From the NCBI GenBank assembly GCA_040954595.2, contig CM082577.2, positions 15,004,001 through 15,068,000 of the forward strand: DNA of 64,000 bases. Direction: 5' to 3'. Numbering within the stretch: position 1 is the stretch's first letter; the number at the start of each line of letters is the position of its first letter. A program made the translations under genes and the position numbers. The notes beneath the pieces are model-generated. The model ran no database searches and had not been told where the DNA came from. It worked only from the letters and a program-made list of their open reading frames with translations. The stretch is from Balanoglossus misakiensis (Eukaryota; Hemichordata). Positions 11,305 through 23,000 of the stretch are shown piece after piece.

Positions 11305-11418
11305 ATGGTGCCTCGTTCTCGTACCGGAACCGTTGCTTGTATTTGAAATCATTTGGACTTCGACGGTCTTCAAGCATGGAGGTCCCGGTCGCCTCCATGC
11401 TTGAATGTCGGATGTCTG
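11305..11418 (+). other. Exon-like module A (contains a perfect hairpin)
   Basis: It is preceded by TAGTAAC (11275-11281, branch A 24 nt from the AG) and TTTCACTCACAG, and followed by GTAAGCATGAC. It is 114 bp long. One frame is open throughout, beginning GASFSYRNRCLY, but this frame is not kept in the sister modules. The module contains a 14-bp perfect stem (11369-11382 with 11392-11405) around a 9-nt loop. The upstream 80 bp match those of modules C and E. I see a splice-competent duplicated exon, perhaps of a non-coding transcript. Confidence 0.5.
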
Positions 11419-12086
11419 GTAAGCATGACATTTAATTTAACTTAACTTAACTAGTACACTCTATCTAGCAAGAAGGGTAGTGGTACGGCGAGAATATCCT
11501 CCCACCATGAAAATTCTGAATGTGGAAGGCGTCACAGCAAAATGTACGTCGTTTGCGGTCTCAGTCGGCTTTGCTGTGGCGGTGGTATCGTAACACACTA
11601 CGTACGGTATACGTTTTGAGGCGGGCGATTTTAAGGGAAAGCGTTAGTGAAGAAACTGACCAATTGCGACTATTTGATAGTGGATTTTATCGCATTTATC
11701 ATAATTTTTTTGCTGTTTGGAGATTTTTTGGCATCATTATAACTGTTATGAGCTACCAGTGTTAGCTAAGTCCCGATGTTGGCAGCGGCACAAAGAGAAT
11801 TAGTTCGAACCATAGACGGCTCTCCCTCCGAGTTTTATGTTTGTTTGTTGTTATTGATTGGCATAATGAACAAAAAAAAATGTTTGCTTGTTTAATTATT
11901 TTTAAATATGGTCACGTTTGTTGGCATGTTAGGTATATTCAACTGTTAGGGTTGGGATTTATTCGCATCACTCCCTGTGTTCGAACTAATTGCATATCCT
12001 TCATATTTTGACTAATTAGTGGAATGATAATTGATATGCTGAATTTGTTTTATGGTTACTAACTTCTATGCATTTTTAATTCACAG

Positions 12087-12148
12087 AATGATCCATTACA
12101 ACTCGGGATTCTCTTCCTCGTCCGGGGCAAGTTTAAGACCGCTCAATG
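12087..12148 (+). other. Exon-like module B
   Basis: It is 62 bp long, flanked by TACTAAC (12057-12063, branch A 24 nt from the AG), AATTCACAG and a GTAAGCATA donor. Its tail (CTCTTCCTCG, then TTTAAGACCGCTCAATG) matches module D. The length is not a multiple of three and no reading frame is shared with the other modules, so a non-coding exon is more likely than a coding one. The sequence downstream of B, including a TTCAAATTCTG block near 12260, is also duplicated downstream of D. Confidence 0.5.
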
Positions 12149-14058
12149 GTAAGCATATTTGTTTTTATCGGGCATAACGAAATTGTTTGAACATAGGAAG
12201 CAATGTATGCCTACAAGCTAATTTACATAATCCAGATATCAACTTCTGTTTTTTTCGTTCAAATTCTGTGTGCTCTGACCTCGATTGCCAGTAATATAAT
12301 CACGACGACATGAATTAAATAGACAAGCAAGTTCAAATCTTCACATGAAGCATAAATTCAAATTGGATGTTCATGTATTTCTTTGGCTGAAAGTGTGATT
12401 ATCCAACACCATGCTTAATCATGTTTTGTAAAGGTTAGTTGCATGAAATTAGTGTGATAGCCAGCATTCGATGTGATGGCCAACAGTAGTTCCAAATACG
12501 CTATTCAGTGTTCACATGTGTAGATAAAATTGTCGATCACTAATACACATTTTGAGAACGTACTTTTAAGGCGAATCTTTAAGTAAAACAAGGACACTTG
12601 AAACACCTATTTAGTCAAACAAAAAGATATTGATTTTTCTATTGACAGAACAAAGAAAATGTACATGTTAACTTTCAACAGAGACTGGCTACATCAGTTA
12701 ATCATTTGCTAGTTTCCTCCAAAATGTGACATTTGCAGTACATGAATACTTTGATTTCTATGGCTTTTAAATTTTAATTTTGAAATTTTCACTCTTATTC
12801 CTCAACATACTTTTCCGGATAAAAATAAATAAATTTGTATGTACTTCATATTTTTGTTAGTATGCAAAACAAAAAAAAGTTATTAAAATGTCAACCTACA
12901 ATGATACAAATCATGGAGAATTGTTGGTAAAATATTGTACTGTGTGTTGTTTAGAGTAAAATAAAACAATACTTTCAGGCCAGAAAGAAAAAAATCATGG
13001 CATAAACAGGCTGCAGTTTTTGCAGAAATTTCTCTGTTTATGTCAAGGTTAGTACATGTACAGTACATGTGCATCATTTGATAGCCAGCATTCGATGTGA
13101 TGGCCAACAGTTAGTTGCAAAAACCTATTCAGTGTCTGTCCAATAACGGGTGCAGCAGATTGAATGAAAATTGCATTGAAAAGATGTAGACTGATGTCAA
13201 AGTGGTTGCATTGATATTAAAGTTTGATCTGAATAGGCAGTTATATTGCAGTGAGTTCAATATGAAGTTTGTTGTGTTCAATGTAGCCTTGCTCCAAGTC
13301 TGTAGGCTTCATTATTTAAAAAAAATACATTTCAGAAAATTGTGTACTGAGTCTCTCTATGGAGCTTGTGGGGAGGATAGCGTTGGCTCATGGTAACCAA
13401 AGCCAGAAGTCCATTCCAAAAGTCCATTCCAAATTCGAAACTCAGCTCAGTACCAGAAACTCGCTCAAAGCTAGCAAAATACACGAAAAGTATTAAGAAT
13501 CTTTACAAAGACAAAAATCACCAAGCGACTGGTGGGCTAGTCTATGTTCAATGTGTCTTCCCCGGTAACATCACAACCCTTCGAAATGTTTTGGTATACT
13601 GATATTCAAAGTTGAAATGTTAAGGCTTGTTTTACTAAGATACATGTTTAATAATTCATATCAATGTCCATTGTTGTGCTAATCAGTTGTATGAGGTCAG
13701 TTGGATCAGATGCAAGTTTCATTTTCAAAATAGCTATAAAGTAATCCTTGTACAGTATTATCTTGATGTCACAGATATAGTGTCAGTTTCACTGGTCACC
13801 TGATTGCCATGTTGGGGTATACCCATGTGGAGCATTTTTACTGCAGTACCGATGTAAATGCAGTTTCAAAATCGCTGTTTCAAAGAACGCTGAGACAGAA
13901 TTCTACGATTAGTATTCTACTGTTGTGCATTATCACTGCACAGTCAGACCCTACAGTCATTATACCACATCCTGCATATTTTCACTAAGTGGTTTTGCAT
14001 AATTCTAAAGCAAGGTTATGATTGGTTACTAATTAATATGCATATATTTAATTCACAG
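12149..14058. other. Spacer between modules B and C
   Basis: Mostly unique AT-rich sequence. GATAGCCAGCATTCGATGTG plus GATGGCCAACAG occurs twice (about 12460 and 13081), marking an internal duplication. About 13770-14058 is homologous to 18095-18364, upstream of module E. No credible coding region was seen; the 64- to 74-codon ORFs here lack pattern. Confidence 0.5.
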
Positions 14059-14130
14059 TCTTAAACGCAGCATTTCAACGTATGCCGGAGGAGGGAGAGA
14101 ATACCCTGGCCCGATCAAGACCGCTTTCCG
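14059..14130 (+). other. Exon-like module C
   Basis: It is 72 bp long, flanked by TACTAAT (14027-14033, branch A 26 nt from the AG), TTAATTCACAG and a GTAAGCACA donor. Its tail (GGAGGAGGGAGAGAATACCC, then GATCAAGACCGCTTTCCG) matches module E. One 24-codon frame is open but not shared with the other modules. Confidence 0.5.
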
Positions 14131-14779
14131 GTAAGCACAACTTGCTGTATACATGCTTCATAGCTTGTTTATAAATGCTACCTTTTCCCATCAAATAGTG
14201 AATTCACCCTGTCTAAATTATGGGGGCGTCAATCCACAATTGGTTATCATGAACAGTTGATTACACCAATAATCTTTTGAATATTCTCCACTTGTATAAC
14301 CTTTAGGTAGCACTATCCTCAACAATATCAGTTAATAAGATTCAAATTTCATATTGAAGATGTTGTATAGCAAAGCTGATCAATTATGACTATTTGATGT
14401 GGAATTTATCAAAGAATGTGTCACAAATCAACAACTGAAGAATAAACAGTCACCTAACATGTATCAAATTTTTTGTTAGAGGGAACCAGAGCAGAGTCTC
14501 ATAAACCTGCCCACTCAAGCTAACCATAACTTGACAAATGTTTCCGTCATAGCATGCAGAAAATTGTGTAGGCATGACTTGGGATGTAAATTTGATGAAA
14601 ATAGCTAGATGCATATTGTTCACAAACAGCTGACTGTACTGATAGACTAGTAGTTGTGTACTTCATTTACATATTCAATACTTGTAGTCTTACCATGTCT
14701 ACATCTGGGGGATTTCTTGACCAAAATGTCCCTGCAGGTACAATGTCATGTAATCATGTAGTATGGTAGTACAAAAAAT

Positions 14780-16560
14780 GTAATTGTCAGTCTGTTTATG
14801 GCATTTTTAAATATTTGATTTTGTCTATGATTTTGATTAGGTTTTTGGTTTCAAAATCATTTTCTATACTTTTGACATTTTTGGGTGAAATGATTTTGCT
14901 TGATAAATCTGATTTGCCTGAAATTCGGTTTACAGTATTTACACCATCTATAAATTATGAAGTATCAGAATTGCATCAGGCCCCAAGATTCTAGTCACCA
15001 TTAGCAAGTGTATTTTTGGCCATTGACCTGGGTAAGCTACAAATAAAAATGCGTTGTCAAGGGTATAATGGTTTTTTGCACGAGCTGCATGTTTATAATT
15101 TGCAATAGAAATAGACACTGTTGCAAAATTTGCATTTTTATAATTTGCCATTTTTGGTCTTAAATTTTTTTCCCCCAAAAAAACTCATGTCAGATTACTT
15201 TGAAATTTGGTAGACATGTTTCTAGGGGTAAACAAAGTTCGATGTAAAACGTTTGGTGAAATTTGTATGCTTGTGAAATTTTTGCCTAAAATTGTTAGGG
15301 GCCAAAGAGTTTTTCTTCTTCACGGGCGCTTTTTTTTATAAAGCTAGAACTAGAAAACAGCTCCATGTATGCATCTCAAACTTGGCACAATGATGGGAGC
15401 CCACGAGTTCTTGTGCATAGCACTCTTGCAGTCTAATTAGTCATGAGAATGTGACCAGCGGCCATATTGGATTTCCTGAAAGACGTGAAATCTCAGATCT
15501 CAGGAACTACTGGCCAGAACGTCTCCAAATTAAAAATCTTCTTCTCCAGAACCAGCAATCACCAAGTTGTGGGATTATGTGTATGTGTTTAGCTAAGTGA
15601 GATCTACAAAAATACTGTACAGAATTATGATTGGTTTCAGCTGAAACTTTGCATGAAACATCAGGGGCAAGACTAATTTGAAGTCTATTGACAAAATTTT
15701 GAAAAGTCAACAAATGGCCGCAATGTTAGATTGTTGTTCAGCTCATTATTTCCATATCTATTTTTAGTCTAAATACTGATAGCACTGAAATTCTTTTTAT
15801 GGATATGGGTCATATGCCTAAAAGTTGTTGCAATTTTTTGGCAATTTTCTGATGACCTATGACCTAGTTTTTGAGAAACTTATTATATTTGCATATGTCT
15901 AATACTAGCCGTTGTAAAACCACCAGTGTCACACGACTAAAATCACAGACAGGTTTTCTTTCAAATATTTCTGCAATTTTGGCAATGCTTTTTGACCTAT
16001 GTTTGCTGCTTGTTGTCGTTTTTCTGCATATCTAATTATATGCTAACAAAAGGGGCTAGACGTTTGGTTTTAGATGCATGTGGAACATATGGGACTTAAA
16101 TTTGATGATTAATTTCTGGACCCCCTTGATCTCTCTTGACCTCATTAAATATATACATATCTAATTTTAAGCTTGCTAGGAGAGTTGAAAGTGCAGTTTT
16201 TTTGTTGACACGCATTACTGTGGTACTAAAATGTGATGGTTAATTTATGACCCCCTTGACCAATGTTGACTTATTAAATATGTACATACACAATATCTCA
16301 GCATCCGCACCAGATACAGCCTGGACATGTCGAGGGCTGAAACTTTAAAGGGTACACAAGCTGCAACTTTTGGGATGATTATCATATATACTTTCTTTTG
16401 TCAAACTGTACTACCATTTAGCCCATAAAGATGTATGTACTGCTGTATACAAGTGTTATTTGTGTATAGTCTGCAGTTTTTATTCAAATATGTGACTCAT
16501 GATGAAATGCCGTGCATTTGCTGACCAACAAAATATAAACATTGCATGTAGTCAGCGTTG
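14780..16560. repeat. Degenerate ~110-bp repeat field, part 1
   Basis: Diverged repeats share phrases such as GAAATTTGGTAGACATGTT, CTAGGGGTAA and AAATTTGTATGCTTGTG, and a block with GACCAGCGGCCATATTGGAT and CTTCTCCAGAACCAGCA. The latter block recurs at 25280-25700. The family fills most of 19140-25700 as well. There is no coding potential. Confidence 0.65.
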
Positions 16561-17657
16561 TAATTGAGCATTATTTTGAATTCAAGTCCAGACAGCGGCC
16601 ATTATACACATACCCTGGTACAGACTATGGTAACAAGTGAAACACTTAGTATATCTGCATGGTGTTTGGAATAGAGCAAAACATAGCATTTGATACACAA
16701 AACAAAAATGCTGGAAAAGCCATATGTTACAACTAATGTCCTTTTCTGTAAAACATGTATCCAAAACACTCAATTTGTTCATTGAATACATGTTCAATTT
16801 TCAAAATGTGCAAATTTGTGCAAAATGTGCAAATTTGTGCTATTTGTTTGAAAAGGGAAAATTCAAATTGAGATTATATCAAATGTTTCCTTCCATTAAG
16901 TAAAATTGAAAATTCTTCTGCTAATAATTATCCCCCTTTGTACCACACCCACTTTCTATATACAGGCCCTCCATCTATAGGTCAGTTGGTATTTGGAAAC
17001 TGTGCTTGCTTCTCCGTACAGACCACAGGCCATTGTTGTCAAAGTTGGTCACAGTTGATATATCAAATTAATATCTTAACAGACAACAATGCTAAAATAC
17101 AATGAATTAAAAGGAAACTTATAAATAATTAATAGCTGCGCATATTCAACCTATAATACCAGATAATAATTGCGATCACAACCACTAATTATTCAATGGT
17201 CAAATACCCAGTGTTTACATGACAAAGTGGAAATTTAATAACAGAAAAATGACTCCTCAAATCCTGAGATCACAGATCAGTCATCAACTAATAATATGAA
17301 CTTCTGGTGAGAGTATTATAGGAATTGTTGAAAATAACAGAGAGAGTAAAAGAAAGTTTTGTAGATGCATGGTGGCACTGAAACAAAAAATCCTTCACAT
17401 CCACAAGGACATATCACATGTCACATTAATAAACTTATTTTCATAGCCACCCCTGAAAGACTGGTGTTTTTGTGCCCTCCCTCAACATTTCTCATGTAAA
17501 AAAAAAAATTAGCCTGAGGCCCTCCCCCCCCAAATTTCTCATGTAAAAATTCGATGCCCCCCTAAAAATGCTCAACACTCCTTTTCACCTTCACCTGCAT
17601 TTTGTGACATACATGTTTATGATTGCTTACTAACTACTATTCATAATTGATACACAG
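16561..17657. other. No gene recognised
   Basis: AT-rich sequence with short local repeats (GTGCAAATTTGTGCAAA near 16808). A short duplicated CATTTCTCATGTAAAAA phrase lies at about 17487 and 17534. A pyrimidine tract ending ATACAG at 16965 could be an acceptor, but no exon follows convincingly. Confidence 0.4.
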
Positions 17658-17741
17658 ATGGAAGCCACGATTGTCGGAATTTCAACTGGTTCGGGTTTCT
17701 CGTTCTCCTGCGCGCCGAAGTCTGTTTAAGACTACTTTCTG
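17658..17741 (+). other. Exon-like module D
   Basis: It is 84 bp long, flanked by TACTAAC (17628-17634, branch A 24 nt from the AG), TTGATACACAG and the donor GTAAGCATGAC. Its tail (CTCGTTCTCCTG, then TTTAAGACTACTTTCTG) is the sister of module B. Downstream sequence to about 17943 is homologous to the region after B, so a B-C block appears to have been duplicated to give D-E. Confidence 0.5.
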
Positions 17742-18364
17742 GTAAGCATGACTTCATTTATATTTCCTCTTATGGGGCATTATAGCAAAACCATAAAAAA
17801 CAAAATGAAAATGCTCTCAGCCTACAAATAGATTTACATATTCCAGCTTTCTTTCCTTCAAATTCTGCATGCTCTCTCCTTGATTTCCTGTAATATGATC
17901 ATGATTACGTGAATAAAATGGACATAAATTCAATTTGGACTCATTTAGATTATGGCAGACTACCCTGGTAGCTATAATTGTATTTAGGCGCCTTGGATAA
18001 CATTACTTGTTTGCTGGGTGGGTGTAGGTTTCTTGAGAAAGTGTTGTGATAAAGTGTGCGAACACATTTCTGTTGTTTACATATACGGTACAGATAATGA
18101 TGTCAGTTTCATTTGTCACCTGATTGCCATGTTAGCGTGTACCCATGTGAAGATTGTTTGCTGCACTACTACTGTGTTAATGGAGTTACAAAATTGCTGT
18201 TTCACAGATTTCCCTGATTATTATTCCCTTCTAGTGCATTATCACAACACAGCTTGACCCTACAATTATACCATGTTCTGTTCTGCATATTTTGAATGAC
18301 ATAATGCTAAAAGTTAATTTCTGATTGGTTACTTATTAATATATATATATATATTGATTCACAG

Positions 18365-18552
18365 CTGGTGTCTTAAATGTCATCATTAGGCTGTGGAGGA
18401 GGGGGAGAAGACTTGGACCCTATGTTGAAGACCCTTGCGGCATGATTTGCTGTATACAGCGTGTATACATGCTGTATACATGCTGTATACATGCTGTCAA
18501 CATTTGCTGAAGGAAGGGGAGAAGTCCCAGGCCCCATTAAATACTTTTTCTG
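18365..18552 (+). other. Exon-like module E (fused double copy)
   Basis: The acceptor GATTCACAG is preceded by a branch-like TACTTAT 29 nt from the AG, and the donor is GTAAGCATGAC. Inside, 18365 to about 18442 matches module C, but its donor is destroyed (CCTTGCGG runs straight into CATGATTTGCTG). A short TGCTGTATACA tandem and a second exon tail (GGAAGGGGAGAAG to TTTTTCTG) follow. The former intron between two copies is therefore now inside one longer exon-like unit. Confidence 0.45.
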
Positions 18553-18770
18553 GTAAGCATGACTTGTTGTATACATGCCAAATAGCTAGTTTATGCTATC
18601 TTTTCCCATCAAATGGTTAATTCACCCTCTCAAAATTATTGGGGCAGCAATCCACCACTGGTTATCATGGCCACCACTAATAATCACTTGAATATTCTTC
18701 ACTTGGTAACCTTAATGTAGTGCCACCGTCCACGATTGATTATCACTAGTTGAATAGGGGATCTAATTAA

Positions 18771-18916
18771 GCAATAAAACACCCGCAGCCATGGTATACC
18801 ACGAGATTTTGACCAGTTCACGACATATACGCATGAGCGATAGCGAGTGCGTATATGTCGTGAAGTTGAACTGGTCAAAATCGAGTGGTATACCATGGCT
18901 GGGGGTGTTTTATTGC
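18771..18916. repeat. Foldback palindrome, 146 bp
   Basis: Arms of about 63-68 bp (GCAATAAAACACC at one end, GGTGTTTTATTGC at the other) are nearly perfect inverted copies around a loop of about 15 nt. It contains GGTATACCA boxes. It is probably a non-autonomous foldback DNA element. Confidence 0.8.
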
Positions 18917-18917
18917 T

Positions 18918-19081
18918 ATTATATTATGCCAGTATATTGAAACTTTGCATAAAACATTTTAATAAGGCATTTTCTTTGACTTTGATATATGACTGTGGTA
19001 TATGACGAATATATCACGTGTCGTGTCTCGACCAATAAAATAGCGTGATTTACACCATCAATATACTGGTATAATATAATT
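18918..19081. mobile_element. Short TIR element, ~164 bp
   Basis: Terminal inverted repeats of about 23 bp (ATTATATTATGCCAGTATAT at the left; complement ending ATATACTGGTATAATATAAT at the right) bound an AT-rich core. It directly abuts the preceding foldback, so one may have inserted beside or into the other. Confidence 0.6.
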
Positions 19082-19771
19082 GTATTTATGGTATAGGGGA
19101 AGTACTTCACAACTCAAAAATGTTTGTGTATGTTGATTTCTCATTTCAACTCTTCAGAGATTTGGTCCCTTCATTTTGGAATTAAATAGCAAATACTAGT
19201 AGTATTGTTTCTAAATTTGTTTTGAAAAAACAATCAGAAAAATGTTCCACTATTGTTGAAGCTCGATCTTAAGAGGTGAGCTAAATTACTTTAAAAATTG
19301 GTCAGGTATTTTTGGTGGATCTCACATTCTATTGATTAAATCCTTAAAACGGCTTTCCCAGTTTTTGATTAGGTATTGACTGCTCAAAAATAAGAATATA
19401 GTCATTTCAGTTATATATATATTGTTTGTCAATGAATGTTAAAAAATAAATATAGAGAGAAGACAGGGTGATTCCATGCTACCTTCTCAGTTAGGAGGTA
19501 AAAATATTATGGAAAATGTTGAGTCAGCACTTTTCTCACACTGCTATTACTATAGATTTCCTATAGTGAAAATATCTGAAAACGCAATAATAAATCAAAC
19601 ACGGTGACATAATGTTGTCCTTACATGCTTCTATTTTGGCACCTTTTATGAAATTTTTGAGATTATGACAATTTTGCTACTTTTTCTCAAAATTTTATAT
19701 GTAAAGCTATGTGATAACCACTTACTGCAGGCAGGTAGTTATCTTACCTAAGGAGGGATAGTATACTTTAA

Positions 19772-20026
19772 CCCTAACGCTGCCAAGTCAGTTGAAACTG
19801 GTTTGATATCCAAGGTGCCTAGAATCCTGGCTCCCAAGCCCGTTAGACTGCCAAGTGCTTGTTAATCAGTAGGGCCTATAAAAGACCCTCAGACCAATAC
19901 AGTGCAAACCAGTGCGATTTGATACATTTTACAGGGGGCTCACACTGCCAAGTGTGTCTAAGTACGTATGAGAGCCATGTCAAGACTTGACACTCTAAAC
20001 AGATATGACACCCAGTAGCATTAGGG
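19772..20026. mobile_element. TTAA-flanked MITE, 255 bp
   Basis: TTAA (19768-19771 and 20027-20030) flanks a segment starting CCCTAACGCT and ending AGCATTAGGG. A TTAA target and CCCT-type ends fit a piggyBac-type non-autonomous element. The interior has repeated CTGCCAAGT motifs in direct orientation (about 19789, 19849 and 19948). No ORF. Confidence 0.7.
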
Positions 20027-20030
20027 TTAA

Positions 20031-23000
20031 TATAGAGTATGAAGCTTCCTCCAGGGTGATCTTAGTTTTGTTCAGATTGTTGCTAAGTTTGGATATTTGC
20101 AATGTTTAGGCAATTTCTGACATTTTTTGGTAAAACATTGTTTTCTCTTAAACCGTTTGTCAGATTGCTTTGAAATTTTGAAGGAGTGACCGAAGTAAGA
20201 TGTTGATACATCCTGGGGTAATTTTTCATTAAAAATCATTTCTTTGAAACCACCTTTCAGAAAACTTTGAAATGTTGTAGATATGTTCCTCCTAGCAAGG
20301 GGTATAAATCCAAGTTATCTGTAGATATAAAATTTGGTGAAATTTGAGTTCTTTGGGAAAATTTTGCAACTTGGGGTCATAAATTGTATTGTTTAAAACA
20401 AGCTTGTCAGATTGCTTTTAACTTTAGTCAAATTCTTTAGGTCCCATTCGGTATATGTTTATACAATGATTGAGACCTTATGAGATCAGCTGCTGTATGT
20501 CCATCCACATAAAAAAATTGAAAATCCCTTTGTGTATCACCTTATATTTGATAAGTAGATGCAGGCTGGTCTGTAGATGGGATTTTGTTTAAAGTTGTCA
20601 ATGACAAAATATGCAAATTTTAAATTGGTCAAAACTCAGAAACTTTTTAACTACTCAGCAAATTGGTGCCAAAATTAGTATGCACGTACCTTATGGATGA
20701 CTTCATACAGTCCTGAATGTTATGAGCTAATGTCGTAAATTTCATTTTAGTGCTTTTTTGGTCCTTTCCCCATTTTATGTAAAAATAATTTATGAAAGTG
20801 ATTGGCCAATTTCTTTATAATTTAGTATGAAGCTTCTTATAGGTAATCTAAGTTGGTTTTGTTTAAAGTGTTACAAAATTTGTGTACTTGTGACTTTGGG
20901 GCAATATGTGCCATTTTTGGTCAAAATCATTTTCTCTGAAACCACTTGTCAAATTTCTTTAAAATTTGATAGGAATGTTCATGGAGGTGACCTAAGTAGG
21001 ATGTTGTAAAATGTCAGTGAAATTTTCATGTTTGTGTTCTTGAGGCAATTTTTTGCAATTTACATCAAAAATTGTATTCTTTGAAAACTACTTCACCAGT
21101 GATTAAGATAATAGCTTATAGCCGGTCAAAACACTTGGTTGTACTCAGCTGGCTATAAAAGTGTCGTTTTACATTGACAATCTATTGAGAAAATAAAAAC
21201 TGATTCCAAAGGATTCTTATCTTAAATTGCTTTGGCTGAAACTATTTTCATCAAAACTGCAGAAAGTTTCTAAACATAATAATCTCCCCTTCCTTCTCCT
21301 ATGGTAGTCACCCATATTGTGCCTATCACATATTTCTATGACCCCTCAATTATTTTGTTGAATGACCCATATGACCGATTGACTGTTTTGGAGAAACCAG
21401 GCCAGGCGCCCTTTGTTAACTTTAAATATTAAAATTTATATGTGACTGATGTTGGAGAAAGCTCACTTTATAAATAGCGCATCAGTTGAATACCAACACA
21501 TCCCTGTTTTTCATAATGTCTATGAATGAAGTTAGCAATAAAAGATAGGCAGATAGCCAGTCATGTGTTTAAAGTACATTGAGCTGAAGGCCACAAGTTT
21601 AAGGAGTCTCACGGGGGATAGCTGTTGACCCTCTGACAGTGAACGAAAATAAGACAACACCATTGGTACACGTAAGAAGTAATGGATATTCCCCTTAATT
21701 TCAAGTTCACTAAACTGTGATAAAGCAGTAATAAAACTGGTTTCAATGTAGGAGGGTAATGTTTGAGCAAGGCACATAGAGAAGCAATACTGACAATAAT
21801 GAAATGGATCCCATCCATGCATTCATCAAGGGCGATTTCTAAAGTGCTTTTTGAACAACTTGGCCTAAGGAGAGTACCCTATGGTTTCTCAATACACAAA
21901 ACAAAACAAATCAAATTTCACCCTAAAGAGTGGTAGAGATTTACTACTTTCATATTAGGAGCTGAATCTGAATCCAAAATTAGATGTGAGCCTAGGTTGT
22001 GAGTGCATAGTTACCCAGGAAATTTGATAAAATGCCTCCCATAGGTATTGGTTTTGAACTCGCTTCAGAAATAGGTATGAACATTTTGAAATTATTTTTA
22101 CTGGTACATTTCAGACTGATTTCTCATTTACAGAGAAATGAACACTGGATAGAGTATTCGTCTGTAAAAAGACATATGCAACCACAAGAAGTAGCTTGAA
22201 CGTAATCAGTACATTAAAAAGAAAGTGTAGGAGCTATAAACTTAGGAAGATTAGTGATTATTGTTTGTCAGAAATTTTTCAAGCACATGGAATTTTTCAA
22301 GCACAGCAGAATAGTAGCCTTAAGTAACGAAGTGTGATGATTTAAAATGTAAAAAAACAACACCAATGTTTAGCTTTGCTGTCATCACTGTAAAGGTTAT
22401 CAGATAGGGGGGTTGTTAGTCATCTCGTGTCTGTCAACACTTGTTTTCTTTTCTTAAAACACTGGTACAATTGCTTTTGGTATGCAAGTTCCTAGGGGTA
22501 ACTTAAGTGCTTTTGGTATGCAAGTTCCTAGGGGTAACTTAAGTATGTTCAAATTGTGCTGAAATTTGCATATTTGTGGCTTGGAACAAATTTTTGCTGG
22601 TTTTGGAAGAAAAAAGCTTTTCGTATTATTTTAGGTATGCATCTTCCTACAGGTGACCAGGTAATGTTTCTTCAAAATGTGGTGAAATTTGCATATTTTG
22701 GGGAAATTTTTTTCCAAACCCACATATCCTATTTCTCTCAAATTTTGTATGCATCTCTGTGAGCTTTGTGACAAATCTGCAATTTTGTATTTTTGGACAG
22801 ATGCCTTTTTATATAATCAAATCTTATCTGAATCTGTATGTCAGGTTGCCATGTCCACAGGGGTGATCTAATTTTGTTTACAATATGACCGAATCTGTAG
22901 TGTTCGAGATGATCTTCAGAATAGGTGTGTCTAATTGTTTTGAACTTTGGCGTAAAGGTCCCTGGGTGATCTTAGTCAACATTGTTGAAATTGTGGTGAA

